Below, piece by piece: positions 35,488-45,493 of a DNA stretch of 64,000 nucleotides; the first letter of the stretch is position 1; each line of letters opens with the position of its first letter. The position numbers and the translations under genes are program-made. Source of the DNA: Erythrobacter sp. (GTDB lineage: Bacteria > Pseudomonadota > Alphaproteobacteria > Sphingomonadales > Sphingomonadaceae); the NCBI GenBank assembly GCA_025698865.1, contig JAILWQ010000006.1:62001-126000 (forward strand), written 5' to 3'. Under the pieces are notes generated by a model that saw only the letters and a program-made list of their open reading frames with translations, made no database searches and had not been told where the DNA came from.

Positions 35488-37482
35488 TCAGCCGCCGGCG
35501 TGATAGAAATCGTAGATGGTTCGCGCGACGCTGTCGCTGATGCCCGGCGCGCGTTTCAGATCGTCGAGCGCCGCCGCCCGCACCTTTCCGGCCGTTCCGA
35601 AATGCAGCAGGAGGGCGCGCTTGCGCGAAGGTCCGATGCCCGGGATCTCGTCGAGCGGGCTGGCCGTGATCGCACGGCTGCGCTTCGCCCGGTGCGCGCC
35701 GATGGCGTAGCGGTGCACCTCATCCCGCAGGGTCTGGAGATGGAACAGCAGCGGCGAATTGACCGGCAGCGTCTTCTCGCGCCCGTCGGGAAAGTGGAAC
35801 ACCTCGCGCCCTTCGCGCCCGTGATGCGGTCCCTTGGCGATGCCGATCACCGGCACGCTGTCAGCGACGCCGAGGTCCTCCAGAACCGACATGACGCTCG
35901 ACACTTGCCCCTTGCCGCCGTCGATCAGCAGAAGGTCGGGCCAGATCGCCTCGTGCCCCTTCCGACCGCTGCCCGAGGAAGCCGCGTCCGTCTCCTCGTC
36001 CCGCCCGCTTTCGGCCAGCTTGCGGAAGCGGCGCCCCATGACTTCACGCATCATGCCGAAATCATCGTTGGTCACCGCCTCGCGAATGTTGAACTTGCGA
36101 TACTGGCCTTTCTCGAAGCCTTCCGGCCCGGCGACGACCATCGCGCCGAGTGCCTTGTCCCCTTGGATATGGCTGTTGTCGTAGATTTCGATCCGGCGGG
36201 GCGGCTCGTCGAGCTCGAGGAATTCGGCCATTTCGCGGTAGATCTTCGCCTTGGTCCCGCTTTCCGCCAGCCGCCTTTCGAGCGCTTCCACCGCATTGCG
36301 GCTCGCCTGCTCCATCAGGCGGCGGCGCGTGCCGCGTTGCGGGATCGAGATCGCGACGGCGTGACCGGCCTTCTCGCACAAGGCCTCCGCGATCAGCTCC
36401 TGTTCCGGCAGTTCGCGATCGACCAGGATCGTTCGCGGCGGCGGGACCTCCTCGTAGAATTGCAGCAGCACGTCGGCGAGCACTTCGGGTTCGCCCAGAT
36501 CGGCGGTATTCTTGGGAAAGAACGCTCGGTGGCCCCAGTTCTGGCCACCACGGATGAAGAAGGTCTGGACCCCGATCTGCCCACCCTTGGAAGAGAGCGC
36601 GAAGACATCGGCATCGCCCACCCCTTGCGCATTGATCGCCTGGCTTCCCTGGATGAAGGTCGCCGCGCGCAGCCGGTCGCGCAGGATCGCGGCGGTCTCG
36701 AAATCGAGGTCCGCGGCGGCCGTGGCCATTTGCTTCTCGATATTCGCCTGCACCGCGGAGGATTTGCCCGACAGGAAATCCTTCGCCTCGGCCACCAGGC
36801 TGGCATAGCCCGCCTCGTCGATCCGGCCGACGCAGGGGGCCGAGCAGCGCTTGATCTGATAGAGCAGGCAGGGCCGGTCGCGATTGGAGAAGAAGCTGTC
36901 GGTGCAGGATCGCAGCAGGAACAGTTTCTGCAAGGCGTTCAGCGTCTTGTTGACCGATCCGGCGCTGGCGAAGGGGCCGTAATATTCGCCCTTCGCCCGG
37001 CGCGCGCCGCGATGTTTCTGAATGCGCGGAAAGTCGTGATCGGCACGCAGCAGGATGAAGGGAAAGCTCTTGTCGTCGCGCAGCAGCACGTTGAACGGCG
37101 GGCGATAGCGCTTGATGAGTTGCGCTTCGAGCAGCAGCGCCTCGGCTTCCGAATTGGTGACCACGATCTCCATCGCGCGGCACTGGCTGACCATGCGCTG
37201 GAGACGGTTGGTCAGCCCCTTTACCTGCGTGTAATTCGCCACTCGCGCCTTCAGACTGCGGGCCTTGCCGACATAGAGCACGTCCCCCCGCGTATCGAGC
37301 ATCCGGTAGACACCGGGGCGCGGTTTGAGCGTCCGCACCGTCTCGCGGATCGCCGCCACGCCCGCTTCCAGATCGGGCTGGGCGCTGGCGACGGTGTAGG
37401 TCGCGCGTTCCTCGTTGAAACGCGCGCTGCCTCGGGGATCGTGGGGGGAACCGGCTTTCGTGCGCGACATCGCCCGCAACAT
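35488..37482 (-). CDS. uvrC: Excinuclease ABC subunit C
   Basis: 664 residues. The GIY-YIG nuclease domain is at the N-terminus (RPGVYRMLDTRG, LYVGKARSLKARVANYTQ), followed by a Cys-containing central part (LYQIKRCSAPCVGRID), a UVR helix pair (ETAAILRDRLRAAT), the C-terminal RNase H-like nuclease (IEIYDNSHIQGD, LLIDGGKGQVS) and HhH motifs (IPGIGPSRKRALLLHFGT). It makes both incisions in nucleotide excision repair with UvrAB. Start ATG 37482 or 37470; the first 35 residues are an unconserved extension. Confidence 0.96.
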   Translation of the reverse strand: MLRAMSRTKAGSPHDPRGSARFNEERATYTVASAQPDLEAGVAAIRETVRTLKPRPGVYRMLDTRGDVLYVGKARSLKARVANYTQVKGLTNRLQRMVSQCRAMEIVVTNSEAEALLLEAQLIKRYRPPFNVLLRDDKSFPFILLRADHDFPRIQKHRGARRAKGEYYGPFASAGSVNKTLNALQKLFLLRSCTDSFFSNRDRPCLLYQIKRCSAPCVGRIDEAGYASLVAEAKDFLSGKSSAVQANIEKQMATAAADLDFETAAILRDRLRAATFIQGSQAINAQGVGDADVFALSSKGGQIGVQTFFIRGGQNWGHRAFFPKNTADLGEPEVLADVLLQFYEEVPPPRTILVDRELPEQELIAEALCEKAGHAVAISIPQRGTRRRLMEQASRNAVEALERRLAESGTKAKIYREMAEFLELDEPPRRIEIYDNSHIQGDKALGAMVVAGPEGFEKGQYRKFNIREAVTNDDFGMMREVMGRRFRKLAESGRDEETDAASSGSGRKGHEAIWPDLLLIDGGKGQVSSVMSVLEDLGVADSVPVIGIAKGPHHGREGREVFHFPDGREKTLPVNSPLLFHLQTLRDEVHRYAIGAHRAKRSRAITASPLDEIPGIGPSRKRALLLHFGTAGKVRAAALDDLKRAPGISDSVARTIYDFYHAGG

Positions 37483-37615
37483 AGGGCGAGGTCGCCGGAT
37501 TGGAAGCGCTGCGCATCAACGCGGGTCCCGAAGCCTCCCCCTTGCAAACCCGCAAACCGCAACGGTCAGGACGCTCCCGCTTGCGCCGCGCCCGCTTTGA
37601 AGGCACCGCTCCCCC

Positions 37616-38902
37616 ATGACTGCCAAGATTTTCGACGCGCCCCCGCGCACCGTGGGGTTCTGGGGCACCGCGCTGTTTCCGGTGAACGGGATGATCGGCG
37701 CGGGTATCTTCGCGCTCCCCGCCGTGCTCGCCGCCAGCGTGGGCAGCTTCGCGCCGTGGCTGATGCTGCTGGGCGGGATCGGCTTCATGCCGCTGGCCCT
37801 GTGCTATGCCTGGCTCGCCCGCCGGTTCGAGAACAGCGGCGGGCCGGTTCTTTATGGCGAGGCCGCCTTCGGGCGCTTCGTCGGCTTTCAGGCGGGCTGG
37901 GCGCGCTATGCCAGCGCCATCGTGACCGCGGCAGCGAACACCAGCGTCATGGTCGCCTACATGGCCGCGCTGGTGCCCGCGCTGGCCGATCCGGTGATCG
38001 AGGCGGGCGCGATCGCGACGATCTTCGCCATCGTCACCGCCGTCAATCTCGTCGGAATGCGGCGCGCGGTCGGGGCGCTCGGCGTGATGACCGTGATCAA
38101 GGTCGTGCCGCTGGTCGCGCTGGTGGTGTCGGCGCTGTTCGCCGGCGATCCGGCGATCGGCTTCGCCCTCCCCGAATTCTCCGCCGTGGAGACGGTGGTG
38201 CTGCTGACCTTCTACGCCTTCATGGGGTTCGAGGCGGTGGTCGAACCGGCGGGCGAGATGCGCAGCCCGCAACGCGACATTCCGCGCGCCATCGTGACCA
38301 TGGTCGCTGCCGTCACCGCGCTCTACATGGCAGTTATCTGGGCCTATCTCGCTATTTCGCCTGCGGTGGCGAACGAGGAGAATGCCCTCGCCGGCGCCGC
38401 GCTGGAGACGATGGGCCAGATCGGCGCGGTGGCCATCGTGGTCGCCGCCGCCTTCTCGATCGCGGCGAACAATTTCAACGGATCGACCACGCAGCCGCGC
38501 ATCATCTACGGCATGGCGCAGCGCGGGATGCTGCCGCGCTGGTTCGCGGGCGTGTCGCATCGGTTCGGCACGCCGTCCAACGCGATCCTCTTCACCGGCG
38601 GCGCCTCGATCGCCTTCGGCATGTGGGAGGGGTTCGCCGTTCTGGCCGTGGCGGGAACGCTGATACGGCTGGTGACCTACGTCATCTGCGCCGCCGCGCT
38701 GCCCGTGCTCGAGCATCGCGAAGGGCAGGTCCGGCCGCTCCACGCGATCTGCGCCGTCCTTGCCATCGGGATCAGCCTGTTCGTCGCGACGCAGGTCGAT
38801 TTGCAGGCCGTATGGGTGCTCGCCGGGCTGGTCGGGCTCGGCACGGTGTTCTATTTCGTCGCCGGGCAGCGCGCGCCGCAGACCGAACTTCCCGCCATCT
38901 GA
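37616..38902 (+). CDS. APC-superfamily amino acid permease
   Basis: 428 residues with about 12 hydrophobic spans. The first helix has the substrate-site motif NGMIGAGIFALPAVLAAS (GxGIF), and FYAFMGFEAVVEPAGEM is the TM6 unwound region. Likely a proton- or exchange-driven amino-acid or amine transporter of the inner membrane; specificity cannot be read. Divergent from uvrC (133 bp between starts), and its stop overlaps the flavoprotein start by 1 bp. Confidence 0.87.
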   Translation: MTAKIFDAPPRTVGFWGTALFPVNGMIGAGIFALPAVLAASVGSFAPWLMLLGGIGFMPLALCYAWLARRFENSGGPVLYGEAAFGRFVGFQAGWARYASAIVTAAANTSVMVAYMAALVPALADPVIEAGAIATIFAIVTAVNLVGMRRAVGALGVMTVIKVVPLVALVVSALFAGDPAIGFALPEFSAVETVVLLTFYAFMGFEAVVEPAGEMRSPQRDIPRAIVTMVAAVTALYMAVIWAYLAISPAVANEENALAGAALETMGQIGAVAIVVAAAFSIAANNFNGSTTQPRIIYGMAQRGMLPRWFAGVSHRFGTPSNAILFTGGASIAFGMWEGFAVLAVAGTLIRLVTYVICAAALPVLEHREGQVRPLHAICAVLAIGISLFVATQVDLQAVWVLAGLVGLGTVFYFVAGQRAPQTELPAI

Positions 38903-40074
38903 TGACCGCGCGCTACGATGCGATCATCCTCGGTGCCGGGGCCGCCGGCCTGATGTGCGCGGCACGCGCCGGGCAGCGCGGGCGGCGGGTGCTGGTCCTC
39001 GAAAAGGCGGAGAAGCCGGGCAGAAAAATCCTGATTTCGGGCGGCGGGCGCTGCAACTTCACCAATCTGGGCGCGGCTCCGGAGAACTACCTCTCGCAGA
39101 ATCCGCATTTCGCCAAGAGCGCCCTTGCTCGCTACACCGCGCGGGATTTTCTTGCGCTGGTCGAACGGCACGGCATCGCCTGGCACGAAAAGACGCTCGG
39201 CCAGCTCTTCTGCGACGGCTCCGCGCGGCAGATCGTCGACATGCTGCTCGACGAATGCGCACGCGGCCCGGTCGACATCCGTTGCGGCGAAACGGTCGAG
39301 AGGGTCGAGCATGGCGACGGCTTCACGGTGCGCACGGCAAGCGGAACCTTCGGCGCCGATGCGCTGGTGATCGCCACCGGTGGTCCGTCGATACCCAAGA
39401 TGGGCGCGACCGGCGTCGCCTATGATCTCGCCCGGCAATTCGGCCTCAAGCTGGTCGAACCGCGCCCAGCCCTCGTCCCCCTCACTCTCGGCGGAGAGGA
39501 AGTCCTTTTCCGCGAGATTTCGGGCGTGTCCGCACCCGTGATCGCGCGGGCGGGCAAGGCCAGCTTTCCCGAGGCGGCGCTGTTCACCCACCGCGGGCTA
39601 TCCGGGCCGGCTATCCTTCAGGCGAGCTCCTACTGGAAACCGGGTGACCCTGTCGTGATCGATTTCCTCCCCGATCACGGCGAGGATTGGCTGCTCGAAG
39701 CCAAGCGGCAGAGCCCGCGCGCGACCCTGCGCACCCTGCTCCGCGATGCGCTGCCCGCACGACTCGCGGATATTCTCGCCGACCGCCTCGGCATCGACAG
39801 CGAGCTGGGCAACGCGCCCGACAAGGCGCTTAAGGCGGCGCAGCAGCGGCTGAAGCGGTGGGAGTTCCGCCCCAACGGCACCGAGGGCTTCGCCAAGGCC
39901 GAGGTGACGGTCGGCGGCATCTCGACGGCCGAACTCTCCTCGAAGACCATGGCCGCGAAGAATATCCCCGGCCTCTACGCCATCGGCGAGGCGGTCGATG
40001 TCACCGGGTGGCTCGGCGGTTACAATTTCCAGTGGGCCTGGGCGAGCGGCGTGGCTGCGGGCGAAGCTCTCTAG
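38902..40074 (+). CDS. BaiN/HI0933-family FAD-dependent NAD(P) oxidoreductase
   Basis: 390 residues. The FAD-binding GxGxxG is at the N-terminus (IILGAGAAGLMCAARA), ISGGGRCNFTN is the family signature, and the C-terminal EAVDVTGWLGGYNFQWAW closes the FAD domain. Members are flavoproteins, some proposed to reduce bile acids or unsaturated substrates; the physiological reaction is unknown. Coupled to the APC permease by a 1-bp overlap and convergent with the large TonB receptor. Confidence 0.9.
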   Translation: MTARYDAIILGAGAAGLMCAARAGQRGRRVLVLEKAEKPGRKILISGGGRCNFTNLGAAPENYLSQNPHFAKSALARYTARDFLALVERHGIAWHEKTLGQLFCDGSARQIVDMLLDECARGPVDIRCGETVERVEHGDGFTVRTASGTFGADALVIATGGPSIPKMGATGVAYDLARQFGLKLVEPRPALVPLTLGGEEVLFREISGVSAPVIARAGKASFPEAALFTHRGLSGPAILQASSYWKPGDPVVIDFLPDHGEDWLLEAKRQSPRATLRTLLRDALPARLADILADRLGIDSELGNAPDKALKAAQQRLKRWEFRPNGTEGFAKAEVTVGGISTAELSSKTMAAKNIPGLYAIGEAVDVTGWLGGYNFQWAWASGVAAGEAL

Positions 40075-40089
40075 GCTCCGCCCGCACAC

Positions 40090-43041
40090 TCAGAACAGCT
40101 TACGCAGCTCGATCCCGAGATAACGGCCGGTCGGATCGATCCGGTCGGGCTGGAAGGCCAGCGGCACGAGACCGCTCTCGTCCTCAACCCGGCGGCGCGC
40201 GTCGAAGACGTTGTCTGCGCGGAGCGAGATGCGCAGGTCCTTCATCCACTCGTCGTCGCGTTTCAGGACCTCACCGACATTGGCGAACAGGCGAACGTCG
40301 AACGTCGCGAGATCGCCGTAGAACAGGTCGCTCGATCCCGGCAGGCCGCTGCCTCGTACCGTCGCTTCGCCCACGTAATTGCCCGACAGCCGGATGCCGT
40401 AGCCCTGGAAGAAGAGGCCGCCCTCGAGCCGCGAGACGTTGCGCGGGATGGCCCCGCCGGCAATGGTGAAGCCGTCGAGCTGATCGAACAGCGGGCCGTC
40501 CTGCGCCAGCAGGATCTCGTTCTCGAGCGCGATGGTGTGATTGACGCTGAGGAAATAGCGCGGCCGGGTATCGGCATCGTTGCGCCCACCGAACATCGCG
40601 CCAGCCCCACCGCCGCCGGCACTGCCGCCGCGCTGCTGGCCCTCGCCTCCCGCAGCCTGACCGGCCGGGGCGGCGCAAATCCGCTCGCGCATCTGGGCGA
40701 GCTTATCGGGATCGATCTCCCCAGCCTCGTTGCGGAGCCGCGCCAGCACTTCGGGCGGCAGGTTGTCGAGCTGCGGCGGCTCGGCGCAGATCATCTCGCG
40801 CATCCGGCGGAAATCCTCCGCGCGCTGGGCGGCGTCTTCGCTGCAGAAACGGTCGCGCAGCATCTGGATGCGTTCGGGGGGGATCGTTCCGTCCGGACCT
40901 TTCAGCCGCTCGAGCATCTGTTCAGGCAATCCGGTCAAATCCGGCGCCTGCCCTTCCGGCGTCGCGCAGAAGCGTTCGCGGATTTCGACCATCCTTTCGG
41001 GGTTCATCGCGAACATTCCGCCCCCCGGTCCACCCCTGCCCGGACGCCCCTGACCGGACGGCGCCGCGCCGGCCGGAGCGCCGCGATCGCCCTCGCCCCT
41101 GCCGCCTTCCGACGCCGGCGGAGGCGATCCGATCTGGCCCCCGACATTGAAGCCGAAAGATAATGTTTTGGCACGGGTCTCGAACAGCGAGACCGGCCGC
41201 CGGTCGACGGCGATCAGGCGGTTGGCCTCGTCGCGCGTGACGCGGTCCGGAAAAGCCGCCTCGAAGGCCGAGGTGAAGGCCGGTCCCGTCAACGTCACGT
41301 CGTCGGAGCTGTTGACGGCATAGTCGACCTGAAGGCGGGCGCGCTCCCAGAAGGGCAGCTCCCAGTTCGCCGAGAATTTCCAGTCGGCCTGCGTCTCGGC
41401 GACGAGGGCCGGATTGCCGCCGGTCACGACATCCGCGAGCACGCTGTCGCCGGTCGCGAAATCGAACACCGGCACGTTGAACTCGCGAATAATCGGGTCG
41501 CCGAGCGCCGAGAGGCCCGGTGCGACCTCGCGCCAGATGCGGCTCGCCGTGAGCGTCAGATTGTCGAACGGCTCCCAGGTGACGCCGAGCGTCCAGTCGT
41601 AGAGCGTTCCGAAATCGCTCAGATGGTTGAAGCCGATCTGGCCGTTGAGCGAGATGGTGCCGACCGCATCGAGGAAGCCCTCGCGCCGGCTGGTGATCGG
41701 GACGACCACGCTCGCGCCGCCCGACAGATCGCCGCGGGTCAGCCGGGTCCCGATATCGGTGCGGGTGTCGGCGCTCTCGATCCGGTCCCAGTCATAGCCG
41801 AGATCGAGCGTCATGCTGACCTCCCCGCCCGGCAGATAGAGCGGCTGGCCCTGCAGGGTCGCGAGGGTGCTGGCGTTCCACAGGGTCGAATCGGCCCGGT
41901 CCCGCCCGGCATCCGGCTGGACCGGAATGGGGCCGTCGATGGCGAGCGGGCCCGCGGCGGCGGCATCCATCAGCGCCTGCGTGTCCACGCGGCGGCGGGT
42001 CAGCGTGCGCGTGTCGGTCCATCCGGCGTCGTAGGTGGCGGTGAACTGGAAATCGCCGAGCGGCTGGTTGAAGCTGCCCGATGTCGCGAGCGAATTGGTC
42101 CGCTGGTCACGGGTCAGCGGATTGTCGGCGTTGAAGGTGCGGAAGGCGCTGCTGCCGTCGGGCCCGGTAAGGACCACGCTGTCGATGCCCGACAGGCTCA
42201 GGCTCTCGTTGCGGTTGCCCGTCAGGTTGAGGCTGATCGAGCTGCCGCTGTCGATGAAGGCCTTGGCGTAGTTCGCCTCCGCCTGATAGCTCTTGCTGTC
42301 GGCGACCAGGCTGCGGAAAGCCAGCGGATCGGGATCGGTCGCGACATCGCTCTGCTGCCCGGTGATCAGCACCAGATCGCGCTCGCTCTCGGTCAGCAGC
42401 GAGGTGTCGCTCGCCTCGAGATTGAGATTGATCCGTCCACCGTCCGCGATGCGGAGCAGGGTGAATTCCTGTTCGTTGTGCGAATAGCCGCCACGATCGG
42501 GCTGTTCGTATTCGACCTCGATCTCGCGGCTGGAATAGTTGTTCTTCAGGATGAAGTTGACCACGCGGCGGTCCGGCGAGAAGCCGAAACGCTGGGCGAC
42601 TTCCTCGGGGAAGACCTCGACCTTCTCGATCGCTTCGGGCGGGTAGGACTGGAACTCGCGGAAGGACCCGACGCGCACGCCGTTGATGAGGAAGATCGGC
42701 CGTCCGCCGCCCCCGCGCCCCCGGGCGCTGCCCGTGGCGGGTTCGAGCTGGGCGATCACGTCCGCGATGGAACCGGCGCCGAACGCCTTGATGTCCTCCG
42801 CATCGTACTCGACGATCGGCGCCTGCTCGACGTCGAGCTGACCGCGCAGGCGCTCGGCCCGAACGACGATCACGTTCTCCTCGTCGATGATCTCGTCCTC
42901 GACGATCTCGTCCGCGGTGGACTGGTTGTCCTGGGCCAGCACGGGCGTGGCGACGCACAGCGCCATGAGCGATACGGTGGTGGTGAAACGCAAGGGAGCA
43001 AAACCTCGAATGAATTCAGACTGCCCCCTCGGCGAGGTCAT
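40090..43041 (-). CDS. TonB-dependent receptor with a Pro/Gly-rich, Cys-bearing helical insert
   Basis: 983 residues from ATG 43041. The N-terminus gives a signal peptide with hydrophobic core [19 protein letters not shown] (alternative start TTG just before RFTTT). The plug carries [13 protein letters not shown] and [14 protein letters not shown], and the protein ends with Phe (IELRKLF). Unusually, residues about 655-815 form an insert: a Gly/Pro-rich stretch, then helical repeats with single Cys at 692, 733, 752 and 789 (for example [36 protein letters not shown]), then another Gly-rich stretch before the barrel resumes. The ligand is unknown. Divergent from infA. Confidence 0.85.
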   Translation of the reverse strand: MTSPRGQSEFIRGFAPLRFTTTVSLMALCVATPVLAQDNQSTADEIVEDEIIDEENVIVVRAERLRGQLDVEQAPIVEYDAEDIKAFGAGSIADVIAQLEPATGSARGRGGGGRPIFLINGVRVGSFREFQSYPPEAIEKVEVFPEEVAQRFGFSPDRRVVNFILKNNYSSREIEVEYEQPDRGGYSHNEQEFTLLRIADGGRINLNLEASDTSLLTESERDLVLITGQQSDVATDPDPLAFRSLVADSKSYQAEANYAKAFIDSGSSISLNLTGNRNESLSLSGIDSVVLTGPDGSSAFRTFNADNPLTRDQRTNSLATSGSFNQPLGDFQFTATYDAGWTDTRTLTRRRVDTQALMDAAAAGPLAIDGPIPVQPDAGRDRADSTLWNASTLATLQGQPLYLPGGEVSMTLDLGYDWDRIESADTRTDIGTRLTRGDLSGGASVVVPITSRREGFLDAVGTISLNGQIGFNHLSDFGTLYDWTLGVTWEPFDNLTLTASRIWREVAPGLSALGDPIIREFNVPVFDFATGDSVLADVVTGGNPALVAETQADWKFSANWELPFWERARLQVDYAVNSSDDVTLTGPAFTSAFEAAFPDRVTRDEANRLIAVDRRPVSLFETRAKTLSFGFNVGGQIGSPPPASEGGRGEGDRGAPAGAAPSGQGRPGRGGPGGGMFAMNPERMVEIRERFCATPEGQAPDLTGLPEQMLERLKGPDGTIPPERIQMLRDRFCSEDAAQRAEDFRRMREMICAEPPQLDNLPPEVLARLRNEAGEIDPDKLAQMRERICAAPAGQAAGGEGQQRGGSAGGGGAGAMFGGRNDADTRPRYFLSVNHTIALENEILLAQDGPLFDQLDGFTIAGGAIPRNVSRLEGGLFFQGYGIRLSGNYVGEATVRGSGLPGSSDLFYGDLATFDVRLFANVGEVLKRDDEWMKDLRISLRADNVFDARRRVEDESGLVPLAFQPDRIDPTGRYLGIELRKLF

Positions 43042-43232
43042 TGGGCGATGTGCCGCCTCCGTGCAATGGTTCCGCTTGTAACGGAATGTCGCCGGTCGAT
43101 GAGGGGCCGACTTTCGTCGGAAAGGGGGCTTCGCGTCATCGCCCTTCCCTTTCGCGCCCTGTCGCTGTATGGGGCGCGACCTATCGAATCTTCGATACAT
43201 TCTCCGCTTACATTCAGGGACCCAAAGACTGC

Positions 43233-43478
43233 ATGGCGAAAGAAGAACTGCTCGAAATGCGCGGGCGCGTGGTCGAACTGCTGCCCAACGCGATGTTCCG
43301 GGTGGAGCTCGAAAACGGCCATGAGGTTCTCGGACACACCGCGGGCAAGATGCGCAAGAACCGCATCCGCGTGCTGGTGGGGGACGAGGTGCTGTGCGAG
43401 CTCACCCCCTACGACCTGACCAAGGCGCGCATCACCTACCGCTTCATGCCGGGGCGCGGCGGGCCAGGGCCGCAGTAA
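43233..43478 (+). CDS. infA: Translation initiation factor IF-1
   Basis: 81 residues. The S1/OB core is intact: [40 protein letters not shown] and [10 protein letters not shown]. Typical IF-1 is 72 residues; this one adds about 10 ([10 protein letters not shown]) after the usual end. ATG 43233 is the normal start (MAKEE). First gene of infA-maf-rng-yacG. Confidence 0.96.
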   Translation: MAKEELLEMRGRVVELLPNAMFRVELENGHEVLGHTAGKMRKNRIRVLVGDEVLCELTPYDLTKARITYRFMPGRGGPGPQ

Positions 43479-43513
43479 GTCTCCGCCGTTCCTCCTTCTG
43501 AAGAGGACCGGAC

Positions 43514-44101
43514 GTGACCGCGAAGCCTATTCCTGATCCGCATCTGACGCTGGCTTCGGCCAGCCCGCGCCGGCGCGAGTTGCTCGCGCGACTGGGCGTC
43601 GAACCGGACGCGGTGGCGCCTGCCGATATCGACGAGACTCCGCGCAAGGACGAACTGCCGCGCGACTATGCCGTGCGCATGGCGCGGGAGAAGGCGCTCG
43701 CGGTGGCGGCGGATGGCTTCGTGCTGGGCGGAGATACGGTCGTCGCCGTGGGCCGGCGCATCCTTCCCAAGGCCGAGGACGAGGTGACGGCGCAGCAGTG
43801 CCTCGCATTGCTGTCGGGACGGCGGCACCGGGTGCTTTCGGCGATTGCTCTGAGGGCGCCGGACGGGTCGCTGCGCGAGCGGCTGAGCGAGACGGTGGTG
43901 CGCTTCAAACGCTTCTCCGACGCCGAGATTGCCGCCTATCTCGCAAGCGAAGAATGGCACGGCAAGGCGGGCGGCTACGCGATTCAGGGCGGTGCCGAGG
44001 GGCTGGTCGTGTGGCTTCAGGGGAGCCATTCGGGCGTCATGGGCCTGCCGCTCTACGAGACGCGGACCCTCCTCGTTTCAGCGGGCTTCTCGCTTGGCTG
44101 A
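43514..44101 (+). CDS. maf: Maf-like nucleotide pyrophosphatase
   Basis: 195 residues from GTG 43514, preceded by AGAGGA. LTLASASPRRRELLARLGV is the signature and GGDTVVAV and GYAIQGGAEGLV are the later blocks. Maf proteins hydrolyse dTTP/UTP or modified nucleotides and affect septum formation. Its stop overlaps the ribonuclease gene start by 8 bp. Confidence 0.92.
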   Translation: MTAKPIPDPHLTLASASPRRRELLARLGVEPDAVAPADIDETPRKDELPRDYAVRMAREKALAVAADGFVLGGDTVVAVGRRILPKAEDEVTAQQCLALLSGRRHRVLSAIALRAPDGSLRERLSETVVRFKRFSDAEIAAYLASEEWHGKAGGYAIQGGAEGLVVWLQGSHSGVMGLPLYETRTLLVSAGFSLG

Positions 44102-45053
44102 GTGGCTGGTCGAGGACGGCATCGGCGAAACCCGCGCCCTGCTGATCGACGGCGACGAGGTGCTTGCCGCGAAGCTCCACTGGCCGGGTGAACTCGTTGC
44201 AGATCAGGTGGTTGACGCGAAGCTGACTCACCGCTCCGGGGGCCGTTCGCGGGGCACCGCGGTGACCGATGACGGCACCGAGATATTGCTCGATCGCCTG
44301 CCGCGCGATGCGACGGAAGGCGCGCGCATTGCCGTTCGGATCACGCGGGCGGCGCTGGCGGAACGGGGGCGCTACAAGCGGGCGCAGGGGCGGTTCACGG
44401 AGCACTCTGACACGGAAAGCGAGCACAACCCGGTCGTTTTTGGGCGAAAACTGGCACGATTTCCGTCCAATTCCTGGGAAAGCGTGTGGAATGCCGCCTG
44501 GGATGGCGAGATCGCCTTTGCCGGAGGCTCGCTCCTGTTCGCGGTCACGCCGGGGATGATCGTGGTCGATATCGACGGCGATCTGCGTCCCGCCGAACTG
44601 GCGCATGCCGCGGTCGGGCCTCTCGCCCGGGCATTGCGGCAATTCGATTGCGGGGGCTCGATCGGGATCGACTTTCCCACTCTCGACCAGAAGGCCGACC
44701 GCAAGGCGATCGACGCCGCGCTGGAGCAGGCGCTGGCGGGCTGGCCGCACGAGCGCACGGCGATGAACGGCTTCGGCTTCGTCCAGATCGTCGCGCGGCT
44801 GACCGGCCCCTCTCTGCTCCACCGGATGGCGACGCAGCGTACGGAAATGGCGGCGAGCATGGCCCTGCGCCGCGCGGAGATATGCGAAGGCACGGGCCGG
44901 ATGCTCGAGCTGGCCGTCCATCCCGCCATCGCGGCCAGGCTGAGGCCCGAATGGCTGGACGAACTTGCCCGCCGGACCGGCAAGCAGGTGCGGATTGCGG
45001 CCGATCCCGCCATTGCGCTTGAGGCCGGTCATGCCCAGATGCTGGAGCGATGA
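44094..45053 (+). CDS. RNase E/G-family ribonuclease, short form
   Basis: 319 residues from TTG 44094, which overlaps maf. It has a small S1-like start (ETRALLIDGDEVLAAKLHW) and the RNase E/G catalytic part: MIVVDIDGD and GIDFPTLDQKADRKAID supply the paired acidic residues. It is about a third shorter than RNase G (about 490), lacking the zinc-link CPxCxG region, so it should be a compact, perhaps non-tetrameric form as seen in sphingomonads. Immediately upstream of yacG (4-bp overlap). Confidence 0.85.
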   Translation: MAEWLVEDGIGETRALLIDGDEVLAAKLHWPGELVADQVVDAKLTHRSGGRSRGTAVTDDGTEILLDRLPRDATEGARIAVRITRAALAERGRYKRAQGRFTEHSDTESEHNPVVFGRKLARFPSNSWESVWNAAWDGEIAFAGGSLLFAVTPGMIVVDIDGDLRPAELAHAAVGPLARALRQFDCGGSIGIDFPTLDQKADRKAIDAALEQALAGWPHERTAMNGFGFVQIVARLTGPSLLHRMATQRTEMAASMALRRAEICEGTGRMLELAVHPAIAARLRPEWLDELARRTGKQVRIAADPAIALEAGHAQMLER

Positions 45054-45238
45054 CCAGCAGCAAACCCTGCCCGATCTGCCGCAAGCCGCGCCATGCGGAC
45101 CATGCCCCCTTCTGCTCCCCGCGCTGCCGCGACCGCGACCTCGCGCAGTGGTTCGGCGACGGCTACGCCGTGCCCGGCCGCCCCGCCATGCCCGAGGAAA
45201 TCGCACGGGAAATCACGCGCGGCACCGGCGAGGAATAA
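45050..45238 (+). CDS. yacG: DNA gyrase inhibitor YacG
   Basis: 62 residues. A treble-clef zinc finger with Cys7, Cys10, Cys22 and Cys26 (CPICRKP and FCSPRCRDRDL) followed by the conserved WFGDGYAVPG. It binds GyrB and inhibits gyrase. It overlaps the ribonuclease gene by 4 bp (ATGA). Confidence 0.94.
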   Translation: MTSSKPCPICRKPRHADHAPFCSPRCRDRDLAQWFGDGYAVPGRPAMPEEIAREITRGTGEE

Positions 45239-45245
45239 TTCTCCC

Positions 45246-45274
45246 TTGCAATGCCGGGCGCGCTTGGCCATAGG
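45246..45274 (+). promoter_or_regulatory. Putative sigma-70 promoter for tRNA-Phe
   Basis: TTGCAA (45246-45251), a 17-base spacer and CATAGG (45269-45274) lie about 50 bp before the tRNA. There is no other gene between. Confidence 0.4.
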
Positions 45275-45324
45275 CGCTGCTCGCTCGCCGGTGGGCCTTC
45301 AAAACCTGCCGACGCCGTGGCGAT

Positions 45325-45399
45325 GCCTGGGTAGCTCAGTGGTAGAGCAGACGATTGAAAATCGTCGTGTCGGTGGTTCGACTCCGCCCCCGGGCACCA
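45325..45399 (+). tRNA. tRNA-Phe (GAA)
   Basis: 75 nt with encoded CCA. Acceptor arms 45325-45331 and 45389-45395 pair fully (one G-T). D-stem GCTC/GAGC, anticodon stem GACGA/TCGTC with loop TTGAAAA (anticodon GAA at 45357-45359), T-stem GGTGG/CCGCC with loop TTCGACT. Discriminator A, then CCA 45397-45399. Confidence 0.98.
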
Positions 45400-45493
45400 C
45401 CTCCCCCCTCTCGAAATCGCCAAGTTCGCTGATCGGACAGCGCGGTCCATGTCGCGCCGCTGACCATTCGCCAGAACAGCGGCGCGACAGGCA

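Noticed and set aside
36062..38743. 893-codon minus-strand frame across uvrC and the APC permease
   Set aside because: Antisense or alternate frame of two well-recognised genes; no family match seen.
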